NCBI GenBank assembly: GCA_025667525.1
Contig: CM046882.1
Span: 215,992,592 to 216,056,591 of the forward strand
Source: Glebionis coronaria
Lineage: Eukaryota > Streptophyta > Magnoliopsida > Asterales > Asteraceae
Reading direction: 5' to 3'
Length of the DNA: 64,000 nt
Both the position numbers and the translations under genes were made by a program. This document shows positions 1 to 12,631 of this stretch, piece after piece. Under the pieces are notes generated by a model that worked only from the letters and a program-made list of their open reading frames with translations, searched no databases and was not told the origin of the DNA. Every line of letters starts with the position of its first letter. Position 1 is the first letter of the stretch.

Positions 1-213
1 TTGAAGGCAAAGGAGGAAAATTTATTATTTGAATGTGAAAGTTTGTTACAAAATCTGGTAAGAGGTTACAACTACTTATAACTAACTCAAGAGTTTGTCA
101 GACTCTTGATGTCGTTGCACTAACAACTAACTAGCTAGGATTGAGAGAGAAAAGGTAAGTGTGTGAAACTTTCACACTTAGGCTACATTTTACAAATGAG
201 AGGGCTATTCCGT

Positions 214-220
214 ATTTATA
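214..220 (-). promoter_or_regulatory. TATA box of the left-edge LTR
   Basis: Minus strand reads CTATAAATACGG around this site, a good plant TATA context, with CCAAT-type words at about 264-270 on its upstream side. This supports minus orientation of the LTR. Confidence 0.4.
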
Positions 221-1129
221 GACAAAAAGTGAGAAGTAGTTGGAGCTGATGACGTGTCCCAACCAATCAATTGCTGCCAAGTGTCCTGAATTCGTCAATT
301 GGAACTAGCCGTTATGAACTTGAAATTGGGCTTTTCTTCTTGGTTGATTTTCAGGTTAATTGAGCACGTGGGATAAATTCGTCCTTCAAAAATAAGCAGT
401 TTTCATGTTTAAAGTTTTTCTTGATATGCAGTAGAACTCCAATTCGTTACTGGGTAGCTTTGAGGAAGAAGGTGACACGTGGAAGGTTTGGATTGGGTGA
501 AATGTGATCACACGGATCATTATCCTTTTTGGATATATTGATTATTGCATGTCCAGTTTTGATTGGTTAAAAATGAATAAGTGGGGTTGACTATAGCTTA
601 GACGGCGCATTTATTTGTTTGGTGATGTGGCTCATTTGCTGGCATTCCATGTACACAAATTCTTGCACTCTCATTGGTTGATAGCCATTCACACGGATTG
701 AGCCCTTTATATACTTTGAAAAATGGCAGCTTTAGTCCTTGTACTTTGGCAGATTATCCAAATGAGCTAGGAACTTCATTTTAATGGCATTTTTGGTCCT
801 TCCACTTGCATTCTTGTATAATTTGACCCTTTGACTTGGTTGAGTGAAGAGTTGACCATGTTTGAATTTTATCTTGACTTTGGCAAATTTACAATTTGAG
901 TCCTTCAACTTTGAAGTGTTGTCAAGATAGGTCCCTTATCTTCAAAGTCTTGTCATCTTTGATCCTTCTTTGTCTTTTTCATTCAAATAAGATTGATTTC
1001 TTCTTTTTTGCTTGAAAATGTATCCTTCTTAACTATTTATACACAAACACAAAACATACCACATAATTCTGCTTTATAGCACAAAAGTTAGGTATTTTCC
1101 TTGTGTTTTAGGGTGATTTGTTGATTAAT

Positions 1130-1153
1130 TGATATGAGTTTTTGCTCATATCA
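1130..1153. repeat. Terminal stem-loop of the left-edge LTR
   Basis: TGATATGAG and CTCATATCA form a perfect 9-bp inverted repeat around a 6-nt loop, ending exactly where copia coding sequence starts. Read on the minus strand it forms the first 24 nt of the LTR. Confidence 0.6.
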
Positions 1154-1564
1154 GGGTGTTACAAGTTGATTGGAAGAGTAAGAAGCAGACGACGATTACA
1201 ATTCATGTTAATCAATCTGAGTACATTGCTGCTTCAGAAGCCGCAATGGAAGCTGGTTGGATTAGGAAAGTTTATTGGAGATATTGGAGTGATGCCTTCA
1301 ATTAAAGAACCTATTGATATGTATTGTGACAATTATGCTGCAATCATATTCGCCAACGATTCTGGAGTCGTGAAAGGTGCCAGACACTTTAAACGTAGAT
1401 ATCACTACGTTCGATAACAAGTCGAAGCTCGTGAAATCATATTATTAAAAGTTCGTACAGATGATAACGTAGCATATCATTTAACTAAGGCGTTGCCTAG
1501 AGGAAAGATTATTGAACATGCCAAAAGCATTGGGCTTCAATTAGCTAGTGATTCCATGAAATAA
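1154..1564 (+). pseudogene. Ty1/copia polyprotein fragment, RNase H C-terminus
   Basis: The translation shows the copia RNase H signature: a WKSKKQ-like start, then SEYIAASEAAMEAGWIRK, then MYCDNYAAIIFAND, then KGARHFKRRYHYVR, ending near LTKALPRGK. The first part (about 1154-1275) and the second part (from about 1262) are in different frames, so one frameshift is present. A TAA at 1415-1417 interrupts the second part before the natural stop at 1562-1564. Everything N-terminal (gag, protease, integrase, RT) is missing from the window because the LTR on the left interrupts the gene. It is certainly a copia remnant and certainly not functional. Confidence 0.9.
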
Positions 1565-2353
1565 ATATGTGATTAGTATTTGGATAAAGAATGTTAAGAC
1601 ATTATTATTAAATGAAATAAAGTTTGAGTTACGTTTATTCTTGTTATTTAATTTTGTGTCCTATTTTACATGTTTTAATCCATGAATATTATTTTGTATT
1701 CTAAATGTCCATTTTCGATTAATAATATGTGAGTATTATTAAATTAAGACACATCAAAATTGTGATAGAGTATATTTGAAAGTATATTGATCGATTTTGG
1801 ATGATACTCGATGAATCGAATATTGGACTTATCCCAACTATATGATTATACTTTATGGATCTTTGACGTTAAGTATATCATAAATAGTTATCCTTAGACT
1901 TGAGATACCACAAAACTGTCATGGATCTAGTGCATCTTTGTAAAATAATCTAATGCTAACCGTAACTGGTAGCTATAAGGGTTATTTTCAGAAGTGTTGC
2001 GAAATTCATAAGTTTTGCTTGTAGTCAATACGGAATTTATTTCCTTCAATTTATTTTGAAATTTAATATAGTTGGGCCCCTCGTGGGATTAGTAAGATGT
2101 TTTTATGGGCGTACCCAAATGTGTTTTGGTAATCTTGTTGAATCTGTGAACGAGAAACAGAATGGTTAATGAAAGGAATGACTAAGATCCATATCCTTAT
2201 TAACTATGAATTAGAAATAAAAGGATAATAATAATGATGAATCATTAAAAGGTTTTTCCAGGAGACCTTACTCGAGTTGTACTAGAGGCATCGGCGTGTA
2301 ACTAGACGCTAGTCAATGTGATCACACAATCTGAAATATGACCAAGTGGGAGT
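1565..2353 (+). other. Copia 3' untranslated tail with probable PPT
   Basis: About 790 bp without a coding signal follow the copia stop. The end, near 2341-2353, reads CAAGTGGGAG, the usual polypurine tract wording just before a copia 3' LTR. The tail is long for copia, where the PPT is commonly closer to the stop. Confidence 0.45.
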
Positions 2354-2569
2354 TGAAATTTATGGACTAATATTTAATAGTCGTGTGTTAGGATCGAAGT
2401 CGAGATTACGGGATTGCACACAATACATATAGAGTTAATTTATTTAATAAATATTTATTCATTTATTAAATTAAATCGAGCTATAACTTTAACGGTCGTT
2501 AAATAAATAAGAGTTAAGTTTAAACGATCGTCGTGAAAGATAATAGAAGAGGAAAAGAAAAGTCTGGTA
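2354..2569 (+). mobile_element. Copia 3' LTR, first part, cut by element A
   Basis: Begins TG right after the PPT-like tract and runs 216 bp until element A starts at 2570. The rest of this LTR should lie beyond A's right end, but that end is truncated near 37535 and I find no continuation there. The last 5 bp (TGGTA, 2565-2569) would be the left target-site copy of A. Confidence 0.4.
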
Positions 2570-3570
2570 TGACAACCCATATATTTCACAAGTATGATGA
2601 ATGTTATGATTGAATGGAAATGGAAAATCCATTATAAATTTTTTCTTTTTATGCATTACTTGGTAAGATGAACTATTTCTCACAACCTGAACTATCATAT
2701 CAACATATTCCTATGTGTTGTAAACATCAAGTATAAGTACAAAAGTAATTTAACAAGGTTACTATGAATAAGAACATCTCAAGTATAACTATGATGCCCT
2801 AAATTCCCTTAGAAACCCTAGAACCCTTATAATGAATGGTAAACTCAAGGATTATGATAATATGAATACACAATACCTATAATAAGTAATTAAGGATTAC
2901 AATTGAGTAATATACATATCATATGAAGGTATAAAGTTATCCAAGAATAGTAAGTACAAACTATACAAAGCTAAGTACAAATAAATATACATAATAGTCT
3001 AGATCACCACCTAGAAATCCTTGGTAAACAATGTTGCAAGCAATATAAATACATAATATATATGTACATGTATCAAATAAAATATAAAATTATAAGCTAT
3101 CATATAGAGTGAAGGTAATTGATCACAAAATACTAATATTCACTATTAAAGAGCTAATCACAAGTTAAGACCTAGTAACCAAGATTAGAATATAAAATCC
3201 ATTTCATATTGAATTAGAGTCTAATATTTTGCAACTAATTATAATACTCAACTAAGTATCATAATAAGATTATACATTTATTTCAAGATAAGTTACAAGT
3301 TTATAAAGCACAAAGTACAAGTTATCAAAGCATAGGACCCTAAGCTCTTTTAATTATCCCTAGAATATGATCAACCTATACAAACCCTTAAACTAAGAAT
3401 GTAGAATACTTAGAAATCATAAACATATCATATAAGACTTAGGATAAGTATTTATGATGATATAAACCCTAATTACCTAAGATATAAAGTCATTAGGATT
3501 AGTAACCTAGAAACCCTTATATTAAGAAATCTACATAGAATCATTACCTAGTCTTTTAGGACAAGTATAT
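2570..3570 (+). repeat. Element A 5' LTR, part 1
   Basis: Starts TGACAACCCAT and aligns with 21546-22555. It is interrupted at 3570 by element B, whose TATAT target copy is 3566-3570. No coding sequence. Confidence 0.85.
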
Positions 3571-6352
3571 TGTAACACCCCCACAAAATGCTATGCGCAG
3601 CGGAACTACAACATTGGGTGCTACACAGTTATCATTGCACACAAGATATATCAAACGACTCTAAAAAGACGTCAACTTAAAACTTGAATTAAAAATTGTT
3701 AAAAGATACATGTCCACGGTTTTTCCAACCCCACTTGGTACAACAGAGTTTAGCGTTTTCGGTCCCCATGAATCTCGACCCAAGAATTACAGTTTCACAA
3801 CAACATAACATTAAAATAAAAAATGTTTAAGTAGGAAAGGGAGGAAAAACAAGCAGACTCCAAGCCATACACACAACATCCATCCCATGCACGCTCCATG
3901 CTACACTTCAGCGGTTACCTGAAACACATGCCAAAATTTGGTCAACGAAAACGTTGAGTGGAATTCATAGGTTTTACAATTCATTTTGAACGTATATGAA
4001 ATAAAAACCATTCGTGATCATTCATAGACTTGTCGATCAAACAATCTATATTCAGGATACTGGCAATTGTGTTTAAGCTCATGACACTAAACCGTTAACT
4101 CAATCACCCGCGTAATAATTACCGGCGTGACTCAGATGAAACCATGGCCCCTAATAAGGCATCAGTTGCAATTATACCTTTTCTCTTATCACAAATTATC
4201 CGTCCGCAGGGGGTATCAACGTACTAGCCCTCGTCTCGGATAGGGTAGTCAACCCCATAGTACTATCACTTTGTATAAGCGGCTATTTCCCCCTTCGCAA
4301 GGGCAAGACAATAGTTAATAGTTCATGAAATTAGGGTCTTTTGCAACTAGGTACTCAACACAATTTCTAAGGCAACATTCGGGTCTAACAATCATGCATG
4401 ACATACGTTCATTTTAAAAACTAGCATGCATTTCCCTCGCGGGTAAAACAGTTTGAAATAATAGTAAGCGAGGCTATCAATTCACACCTTATATATTAAG
4501 TAGTCGGTAGTTCGAGAGATGATCACTAACGACGATACGGATGCCCGGGTAAATCAACACCTATCAACAAATAACGCGTAATGAGTAATCTCATTTTAAA
4601 TACCTTACGGTACTGTATAAAATACATAGATACTAGTCACTTAGGACAATTATAACACACGCCAAAACAAAACAACAAGCATCACTCATTTTACACCATT
4701 CGTTCTTATTATTTACGTTATCCATTTTTATTCATTTTCGCCGGTACTTACCGAAAGTACGGGCTGTTTTACTATATTTAACCATTCCTATAAAATTTGA
4801 CAAAATTATCAAAAATACTATAAGACCTGTAGATAACACATTTTTAATCCCAATAAAAGTTTTTACTTCTACGACCCGTTACTCAACGCTTTTCCAAAAC
4901 TACATTTTCTGGGCTGAAATTGTACTTCGACCAACTTGGACCTCTTTGACCTATTTGAAATGCACCTTTGACTTCTTTGACTCCTAAGTCCACTTATAGA
5001 CTCAATTACACAGGTTTGTAACCAAAATTTGACCCTTGACCTTTTACCAATTCATACTTGTGGTCCTCGGGATTTGACTAAAACTATACATAAATTCGGA
5101 TTATGAAAGTTCTCGTCTCCCGGTACACGATCTTTAAAACCTCATAACTTTTAGCTCATTTAGAGTCACGAGCTCTACCTTATACCAAGTTAAAGCTAAT
5201 AAGACCCTCTATGACTACATTTAGCTATCTAGACCTGTAGGAAAAATTATTTTTATGAAAAGGTCTTAAACTTTCTGCCTAAATTTAACCATACCAAAAT
5301 CACACTTAAGCTCGATTCCAAACCTATTAATCATTACTAGGCTTCATCCTAAGCATTCCCAATCATAACCAAACACTAATTTCAGTCCCTAACCCCTATT
5401 GATCATCAACCTCATAATATAAAAATCTAAAAACAAACATGCAAACACTTGTACTCATCTAACACATCAATAAACACAAGTCTAAACACAAAACCAATGC
5501 TCAAAATCATCAATCACCATGGCTCCCCAAACACCCCCTTTTGCCGTGGGGTTTGGGTGACCAAATCACCACAACCAAATCATTTTTGGTGGGTTTGATT
5601 AGTGATTATACTCTCATTTTACATGAATTTAACATGCATTAATCCAATTAACCTCAAAAACGAGTTTGAATGATCTTGAAAAATTTTGGAAAAATTTTGT
5701 TAATGCATGTTTGAAATAACCATGGATTAACACTCACCAATGGATTTTAGAAGGTTGTCTAAGGTTAGATTTTGTCAAAACTCAAAAAAAATGGTGGATG
5801 GTGGTGGTGTGGGGGTTTGGCCGTCGGCCTAGAGAGAGAGGGAGAGAGTTGTTTGATTTTTTTTTTTGTTAAGTGTTGTGTGTGTTTGTGTTTGTCACAT
5901 TTTGTGAGATGGGAGGGGCCAAAGTGGTATTTTTGGATTTCTTTTGGCCTTAAACAAAAACGTCACTAAAACTTTGCGGGATCGACTCACTAGTCAATTT
6001 AGAAAATTTTACGAGAGTCGGAAATCATCCCGAACACTCCAAAATACTTTTGGGATACTTTAAATGTACTCGGAAAGCTATAAAACTCACCCGACTCAAC
6101 TTAACACGAACCGTAAGTAAAATTCTCGAAAAATTTCATTATAGATAAATCGTCAATAATTATAGAAATTTGGGCATCCATCGGGATCGTATTCGTCATC
6201 GTCCTTCTTGAATCGTCAATCGTAAAAATTATAACCTCGAACATCGGCTTTAACCAATATACTTATATATATAGAAATTAAAATTTATTAAAAATTTCAA
6301 AAATTAGCGTAATTTAGGGTAACGTTAATGACCTTGGTTCTAGGGTGTCACA
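3571..6352 (-). repeat. Element B 3' LTR
   Basis: 2782 bp. On the plus strand it starts TGTAACACCC and ends GGGTGTCACA; B's LTR ends are extended inverted repeats typical of Tekay/Del LTRs. It matches 12653-15433 almost base for base. No real ORF inside. Confidence 0.95.
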
Positions 6353-6366
6353 TCCACCCCTCCTTA
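6353..6366 (-). promoter_or_regulatory. Element B polypurine tract
   Basis: Minus strand reads TAAGGAGGGGTGGA directly before the 3' LTR; this primes plus-strand DNA synthesis in the family. Confidence 0.85.
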
Positions 6367-6403
6367 AAGAGAGCGACGTCCAGGCGCTCGCCTCTTCTTA
6401 TAC

Positions 6404-9126
6404 TCACATTTCGTTCTGCTGGAACAGATGAGGATACCTTTCCTTGAAAAAGTCCTCACGTTCCCAAGTGTATTCCGGTCCACGCTTAGAATTCCATTGA
6501 ACCTTCACAATAGGAATTCTACTACGCTTCAGCCTCTTGACCTCTCGGTCCATAGTTTCCACAGGTTCTTCCACAAAATGCATTTTGTCGTCCAGTCGAA
6601 TCTCGTCGAAAGGAATCACCAATTCCTTATCCGCCAAACTCTTCTTCAGGTTCGATACGTGAAACGTGTCGTGAATAGCACTAAGCTCGCTCGGCAATTC
6701 TAACTTGTACGCTACTGGTCCAATTCGTTCAACGATATTAAATGGTCCAATATACCTCGGACTCAACTTTCCTTTCTTCCCAAAACGAATTACACCTTTC
6801 CACGGCGATACCTTGAGCATAACCATATCTCCGACTTCAAACTACAATGGTTTCCTTCTGTTATCGGCATAACTCTTCTGTCGGCTTCTCGCAGCAAGTA
6901 GTCGGTTCTTGATTTGCACAATCTTCTCTGTCGTTTCTAAAACCATTTCGGGTCCAGTCAATTGACTTTCTCCTACTTCACTCCAACACACAGGCGATCT
7001 ACACTTCCTTCCATACAATGTTTCGAACGGTGCTGCCTTGATACTCGCATGATAACTATTATTATACGAAAACTCCACTAGAGGCAAGTGGCGTTCCCAA
7101 CTTCCTCCAAAATCAATCACGCATGCTCGGAGCATGTCCTCCATCGTCTGAATAGTTCGTTCACTCTGGCCGTCAGTTTTCGGGTGATAAGCCGTACTTA
7201 AACTCAATTCAGTGCCCATCGCACGTTGAAGCGATTTCCAAAATTCCGAAGTAAATCTACTATCGCGATCCGAAATGATCGATAACGGCACTCCATGTCT
7301 GCAGACGATCTCTTTCACGTACACACTGGCTAGCTTTTCCATGCTGTCCGTCTTCTTCATAGGTAAGAAATGAGCAGATTTCGTTAATCTATCCACAATT
7401 ACCCATATCATATCACATCCACTAGGAGTTCTAGGTAAACCCGTCACGAAATCCATAGCGATTTTCTCCCATTTCCATTCCGGGATCTCTGGTTGTACCA
7501 ACAATCCAGATGGTTTCTTATGTTCTGCTTGGACCTTCGCGCAAGTCAAACACTTACTAACGTAACGAGCAATATCCGCCTTCATATTCGGCCACCAATA
7601 AACTTTCTTCAGGTCGTGATACATTTTATCCGATCCAGGATGTATCGAATACTTCGACTTATGAGACTCGTTCATAACCAATTCTCGAACTCCAGGCTTT
7701 CCTTCATCAGATGAACACAATGGTAACCAAATCCGATTTTCAAAATATCTCAGTCCGTCTGACCTAATCACGAAAAGAGGTTTCAACATTCGTCCCAAGT
7801 TCTCAGCTTCAACATTCCCTTTCATTAGTCCCCTCTCTTGAGCCTTCAGTATAGTTTCGGTTAAGTCAACGCTCTCAGTCATCACCAAAGCTCTGACCCT
7901 CAAAGGTTTCTCCCGTTCCTTCCTACTCAGTGCATCCGCTACAACATTCGCCTTGCCAGGGTGGTAGCGAATTTCGCAGTCGTAATCACTCAGTAGTTCA
8001 ACCCATCGTCTCTGTCGCATATTCAACTCCTTTTGATCTAAAATGTGTTGCAAACTCTTGTGGTCAGTGAATACAACACACTTCGTCCCATACAAATAGT
8101 GTCTCCACAACTTCAACGCAAAAACTACAGCTCCTAATTCCAAATCGTGCGTCGTGTAGTTCTCCTCATTCTTCCTCAGTTGCCTCGATGCGTAAGCTAT
8201 CACCTTTTCACGTTGCATCAATACCGCTCCATAACCCTTACGAGATGCATCACAATACACTACAAAGTCTTCGGTTCCTTCAGGCAATGACAATATCGGT
8301 GCGGAACATAACTTGTCCTTGAGCGTTTTGAAAGCGAGTTCTTCCTCATTTCCCCATTCATACACCCTATTCTTTTCGATAAGCATTGTCAATGGTTTTG
8401 CAATCAACGAAAATCCTTCAATGAACCTTCGATAATACCCAGCTAAACCAAGGAATTGTCGAACTTCAGTCGGCGTTGTCGGTGCCGACCATTCCCTGAT
8501 CGCTTCGACCTTGGCAGGATCCACGCGAACTCCCTTGCTATCAATCACGTGACCTAGGAATTGCACGGATTCTAACCAAAACTCACACTTCGAGAATTTC
8601 GCATACAGCTTCTCCTTCTTTAACAACTCCAAAATCTTCCTCAGGTGCTTCTCGTGCTCCTCCTTACTCTTAGAGTAAATAAGTATATCATCGATGAAAA
8701 CAATAACAAACTTATCTAGATACGGCTTGCACACGCGATTCATGAGGTCCATGAACACAGCAGGCGCGTTTGTCAACCCAAAAGGCATCACTCGAAATTC
8801 AAAGTGTCCATACCGCGTACGAAAGGCAGTTACAGGAATATCCTCCTCTCTTACACGCAGTTGATGATACCCTGATCTTAAATCGATCTTTGAGTATACA
8901 CTGGAACCTTGCAATTGATCAAACAAATCATCAATCCTCGGCAATGGGTACCGATTCTTAACCGTCAGCTTGTTGAGTTCCCTATAGTCAATACACATCC
9001 GAAATGAACCATCTTTCTTCTTCACAAACAACACTGGCGCTCCCCAAGGTGATGAGCTCGGCCTAATAAATCCCTTGTCCATCAATTCCTTCAGTTGATC
9101 CGATAACTCCTTTAACTCGGATGGTG
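6404..9126 (-). pseudogene. pol: Element B pol: RT, RNase H, integrase, chromodomain-like tail (broken)
   Basis: The main open stretch (9085 down to 6842, 747 codons) shows RT with IDYRELNKL (about residues 32-40) and the FIDD catalytic box (130-133). RNase H follows (catalytic Asp near 279 in [10 protein letters not shown], and TDHKSLQ near 340). Integrase has H474, H482, C512, C515 as its zinc site and D545, D606, E642 as the catalytic triad. A TAG at 6842-6844 splits off the last 140 codons, whose end (VKVQWNSK...TWERED...YPHLF) looks like the chromodomain-type tail of Tekay elements. The join to the upstream gag-protease frame needs one frameshift near 9127. All catalytic residues remain, so the breaks are recent. 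Confidence 0.93.
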
Positions 9127-10860
9127 CTAAGCGTAAGGTGCACGCGCAACCGGCGCAGCTCCTGGCACCAAATCAATTTGAAATTCGACCTCACGGGTGG
9201 GTGGTAAACCCGGCAACTCGTCTGGAAAAACTTCCGGATATTCGCAGATAACAGGTACCTCTTCAATCCTCGCCTCTAAATCACCATCACTCGAAACTTG
9301 TGCCAAAAACACATCGCATCCGTTCTCTACATACTTCATCATTTTCAAACAGGAAATCACTTTCAAACGAGAAGTGCATTCGTCTCCCTTCACCGTCAAG
9401 ACTTTATTCCTCAACGGAATCTGAACTAATCTCTCGCCACAGACGATCATAACACTGTGCGCCATTAGCCAATCCATTCCCACAATCACGTCAAACGATC
9501 CTAGCTCTATAGGCATCAAGTCGATTTTAAAAGCGTAATTTCCTAACTTCAAGGTACACCCTTTCAGTATAGAATTTGTACTAACAATTTTTCCATCGGC
9601 TAACTCAACGTTATAACTAGTCGCTAACAACACCGGTTTTCTATCGATATGACGACTAAATTTAACATCTACAAAACTCTTGTCGGAGCCAGAATCAAAC
9701 AAAATACTAGCATAACAAGCGTCTAGCAAAAACGTACCGGTAACCACGTTAGGACCCTGTGGTTTATCAGCCGTCCCTACTTGATACACGGCAGCAGCAT
9801 TGTTACCTCCCCGCTTGTTTCCTGACTTCGGGCAATTCACTTGCATATGGCCTCTCTCTCCACATCCAAAACATCCCCTCATTCTGATAGCATTCGCCCC
9901 AGTGGCTACTCCTCCCGCTCGGCAACCAGACGTCCTGTGACCTGCTTTTCCACATTTGCCGCATGCAGGCGGGCAATTCCCGACATGGTACAAATTGCAC
10001 CTACCACAGTGGGGATTCACTTTTACTCCTCTGGGGTTTGTCACAGCCCTCATCCCTTCATTCCTTCGTTGGTTAAACTGCTGATTGCGGTTCTGACCAT
10101 TGTTGTTTCGATTTCCACCTCGGTTTTGGCCCTGGGATTGATTGCTTTGTGCCGCTTCCCATTTCCTCTTGTTTCCTTCAGCAATGAAGTTCTTCTTGTC
10201 CTGGAGCTTGACGTCCATCAATGCGTGAGCCATCTGGACCGCTTCATCAAACGACCCAGGTTTAGACGAAGTCGTCTCACCCTTGATATTACTAGATAAA
10301 CCTTTGATGTACTGTTTCATCTTCTTGGCATCATTGGCAAAAACGTCTGGACACAAAAGGCTTAATTCATTAAACCTCCTGGTGTAAGCAGCGATATCAT
10401 TGTTCTTCAAGGTCAGGTGCCTCAACTCATCTTCCAATTGACCCAATTCCTCTTCCGGGCAGAACTTCTTAGTCAAAAGAGCTTTTGTCGCAGTCCATGT
10501 TCTTGCATTCGCTACAGCCAATCCAACAGTGGCTACTTGGGTGTTCCACCAACTTAATGCATCGTCAAGAAACGTAGCAGCCACAAACTTAACCTTGTCC
10601 GCTTATGAACAACCGCTGATTTCGAAAGTGCTTTCAACCTTTTCCAACCATCTTCTAAGTTCTAGAGCTCCACCAGTTCCACGAAATTGCGTGGGACCGC
10701 ATTTCATAAAACTAGAATAGGTACACACTCTCGGGGCTTGCTGTCTCCCCGCGTTTCTACCCTGGTCCTGATTTCTCCCGGCTCGGTCTGATTCTAGCGC
10801 ATTTGCTATAGCTTCCTGAATCATTGTGTTTACACGATCGGCGGTTAACTTTGGAGGCAT
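9127..10860 (-). pseudogene. gag: Element B gag and aspartic protease (broken by one stop)
   Basis: Start chosen at the ATG at 10858-10860 (MPPKL...), since the codons upstream look non-coding. Gag core carries the LSWWNTQ motif shared with the gag of A. Three zinc knuckles follow in the open stretch starting at 10584: CGRCNLYHVGNC (residues 193-204), CGKCGKAGHRTSGC (208-221) and CFGCGERGHMQVNC (238-251). They sit after an N/Q/R-rich linker that would bind RNA. The protease active site is DSGSDKSF near residue 297. A TAA at 10603-10605 interrupts the gag core and the frame is lost at 9127, just before RT. Gag packages RNA and the protease cleaves the polyprotein in the cytoplasmic particle. 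Confidence 0.93.
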
Positions 10861-11215
10861 GGTGTTATCGAATATCTCTTTCTGCAAGACAGGGAAAATA
10901 GAAAAACAATGTAAGTATACACATCAAGATTAAGATGGATTTCTTTTCCAAGACATAATATACATACAACGACACATCACTACAGAGTTACTAATATTCA
11001 TCAATTCACATCACAAAAGATCAAATTTAAGACATATCACAGATCATGAAAGGTAACATGGATTGTATTGATAATTAACCAAAATTGTGACAAGTATTGC
11101 CACTACAATCGTTCACCATAAAACTTAAGTCCTCAAGTTTTTCGTCATAATTCCATCATACAAAAGTCTAAAACAGTTCTATTACAATGATCAAAGAAAA
11201 ATACAAGACAAGCAA
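10861..11215 (-). other. Spacer between leader ORF and gag in element B
   Basis: 355 bp of AT-rich sequence without an ORF or recognised motif. Confidence 0.6.
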
Positions 11216-12292
11216 CTAGGCATGTGGTGATCCACACGGCCTCTTGGATGGCGGTTCGTCATCATCTTCCTCGGGTTCCTCATCGCTATCGTCCTCGTCC
11301 ACATCATCCATTTTTCTCTTTCCTTTGTCATTCGGCCCACATTCAGTCTCCTTTTTCGTCCCTGACGTAGACCCACACTCAATCGCTACCTGACTTCCCA
11401 CAGTAATACAAGCACCTCTGGTAGGTGGCTGGATCATGAAGTCATTAGCCTCCATCTCCAAATCGTCCACGAATCTCCAATCTGGGGGCAATGATGCTCT
11501 CACTCGATGTTCCCAACTCTGCATCCTTGACAATCTCACTTGATCTTCCCTAACACGGTCAAGACTAGCGCTCAAATTCGCAACCATCGATCTTAGACTG
11601 TTGATATCACTTTTGTTTACATTTCCATCATACTCAATTCTTGCAGTCCTTTCCAACAGTCTTTGGTGTTCCCTTTCATTCTTATCAAACCTCTTAATTA
11701 CCCTGGTCTCAACTACAAACCGCTCATACATCAACCTATCCATCCTCCTCAAACGACCTGCGGGATCCCAGTAGTGTCTTGGTCTCGGAAAGTAGACCCT
11801 TGCAATATTCTCATGAATCGATTGCGACTTGGATGATTTGCTGGACTCTACGTCGCTCCCATTACTTACTCGAACAAATCCTGGCACTGTTCTCAAATAG
11901 TCCTTGCAATTGTCCATCGGGCGATTAAAGGGTTGCTGCTCATATCGATCGGTTGGAGGTACTTCATAACCCTTTGGCGAATTCGGAGATTGAAACAAAT
12001 CAGGTTCGGTCTGGCCTACAGCATTCTCGGGAATGCCATCATCCATCAGTTCCTCGGGCTCTTCCTCAGAATCCTCACTCTCGTCACTACTGATGCTAAA
12101 ATTGTCCACCTCACTTTCATCATTGTCATTTTCCGGCCCTATTTCCTCTTCTGGAGCGATCCATCCATTATCATTGTCCGGCGGGTTCGGAGGAAACGGT
12201 CCCCCTTCGTGACCTACGACGTAATCGTTTCCATTATCATTAGGCGGTACCTCGGCCATTCCTGCAATAACAGCGAATTTCGGAGGGTACAT
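11216..12292 (-). CDS. Element B leader ORF (358 aa), unknown function, upstream of gag
   Basis: An intact ORF from an ATG at 12292 to a TAG at 11216, in element orientation between the PBS and gag. I do not recognise a family. The N-terminal third is acidic and rich in Asn, Pro and Asp (runs such as NDNGNDY, PPNPPDNDNG). The middle (about residues 195-265) has heptad-like hydrophobic spacing and should form a coiled coil. The C-terminal end is very acidic with basic patches (KGKRKMDD, PPSKRPCG) that could act as nuclear-localisation signals. It is uninterrupted although gag-pol next to it has three lesions. It might be a separate accessory protein or chance-open leader RNA; length and composition favour a real protein. 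Element A has a short coiled-coil ORF in the same place. Confidence 0.6.
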   Translation of the reverse strand: MYPPKFAVIAGMAEVPPNDNGNDYVVGHEGGPFPPNPPDNDNGWIAPEEEIGPENDNDESEVDNFSISSDESEDSEEEPEELMDDGIPENAVGQTEPDLFQSPNSPKGYEVPPTDRYEQQPFNRPMDNCKDYLRTVPGFVRVSNGSDVESSKSSKSQSIHENIARVYFPRPRHYWDPAGRLRRMDRLMYERFVVETRVIKRFDKNEREHQRLLERTARIEYDGNVNKSDINSLRSMVANLSASLDRVREDQVRLSRMQSWEHRVRASLPPDWRFVDDLEMEANDFMIQPPTRGACITVGSQVAIECGSTSGTKKETECGPNDKGKRKMDDVDEDDSDEEPEEDDDEPPSKRPCGSPHA

Positions 12293-12631
12293 AAGTAATT
12301 ATACAATATTTATAAATACATGCATGCAAATGCAATGCAAAGGTGGTACATATGCCCAAAATGTAATAATATGATGCTCATGCATGATTAATACCAAAAT
12401 TACGATGTCGGATATTCCACGTATAATTTCAACGTCTACATATAGTAATTTCCATACTTACGTAATAATTACCCACATATATACTTCGACTCAAAAGTAT
12501 ACGTCAAATGCCATGAATACAAAAATAAATCTTACCGGAGCCATGCAGGATAGTTGTGTGTGCTTGGACCATTTCTTACGACACCAAAAGTTATAGTTTA
12601 GGATTTTCAAAAACGACCTAGTTCTCTATAA
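12293..12631 (-). other. Element B 5' leader
   Basis: Untranslated leader between PBS and the leader ORF; AT-rich, no ORF longer than noise. Confidence 0.6.

Larger units (their letters stand above)
1..1153 (-). mobile_element. Partial Athila-like LTR (edge of an element extending left of the window)
   Basis: No ORF of note lies here. On the minus strand the segment begins at 1153 with TG followed by a perfect 9-bp stem-loop, the same arrangement seen at the start of the LTRs of element F. It has a TATA box near 214-220 (minus) with CCAAT-type words upstream of it. Its wording ('tagtccttgtactttgg'-like stretches, A/T-rich tracts) resembles F's LTR near 41250-41700. The right edge abuts copia coding sequence, so I infer an LTR inserted into the copia element and cut by the window start. 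It could also be a solo LTR. No PBS, PPT or target-site duplication can be tested, so the assignment rests on structure. Confidence 0.45.

Noticed and set aside
1130..1153. Helitron 3' end (hairpin near terminus)
   Set aside because: No CTRR after the hairpin and no matching 5' TC end; an LTR start explains it better.
9841..10299. 152-codon plus-strand ORF inside B gag
   Set aside because: Antisense shadow of the gag nucleocapsid region.
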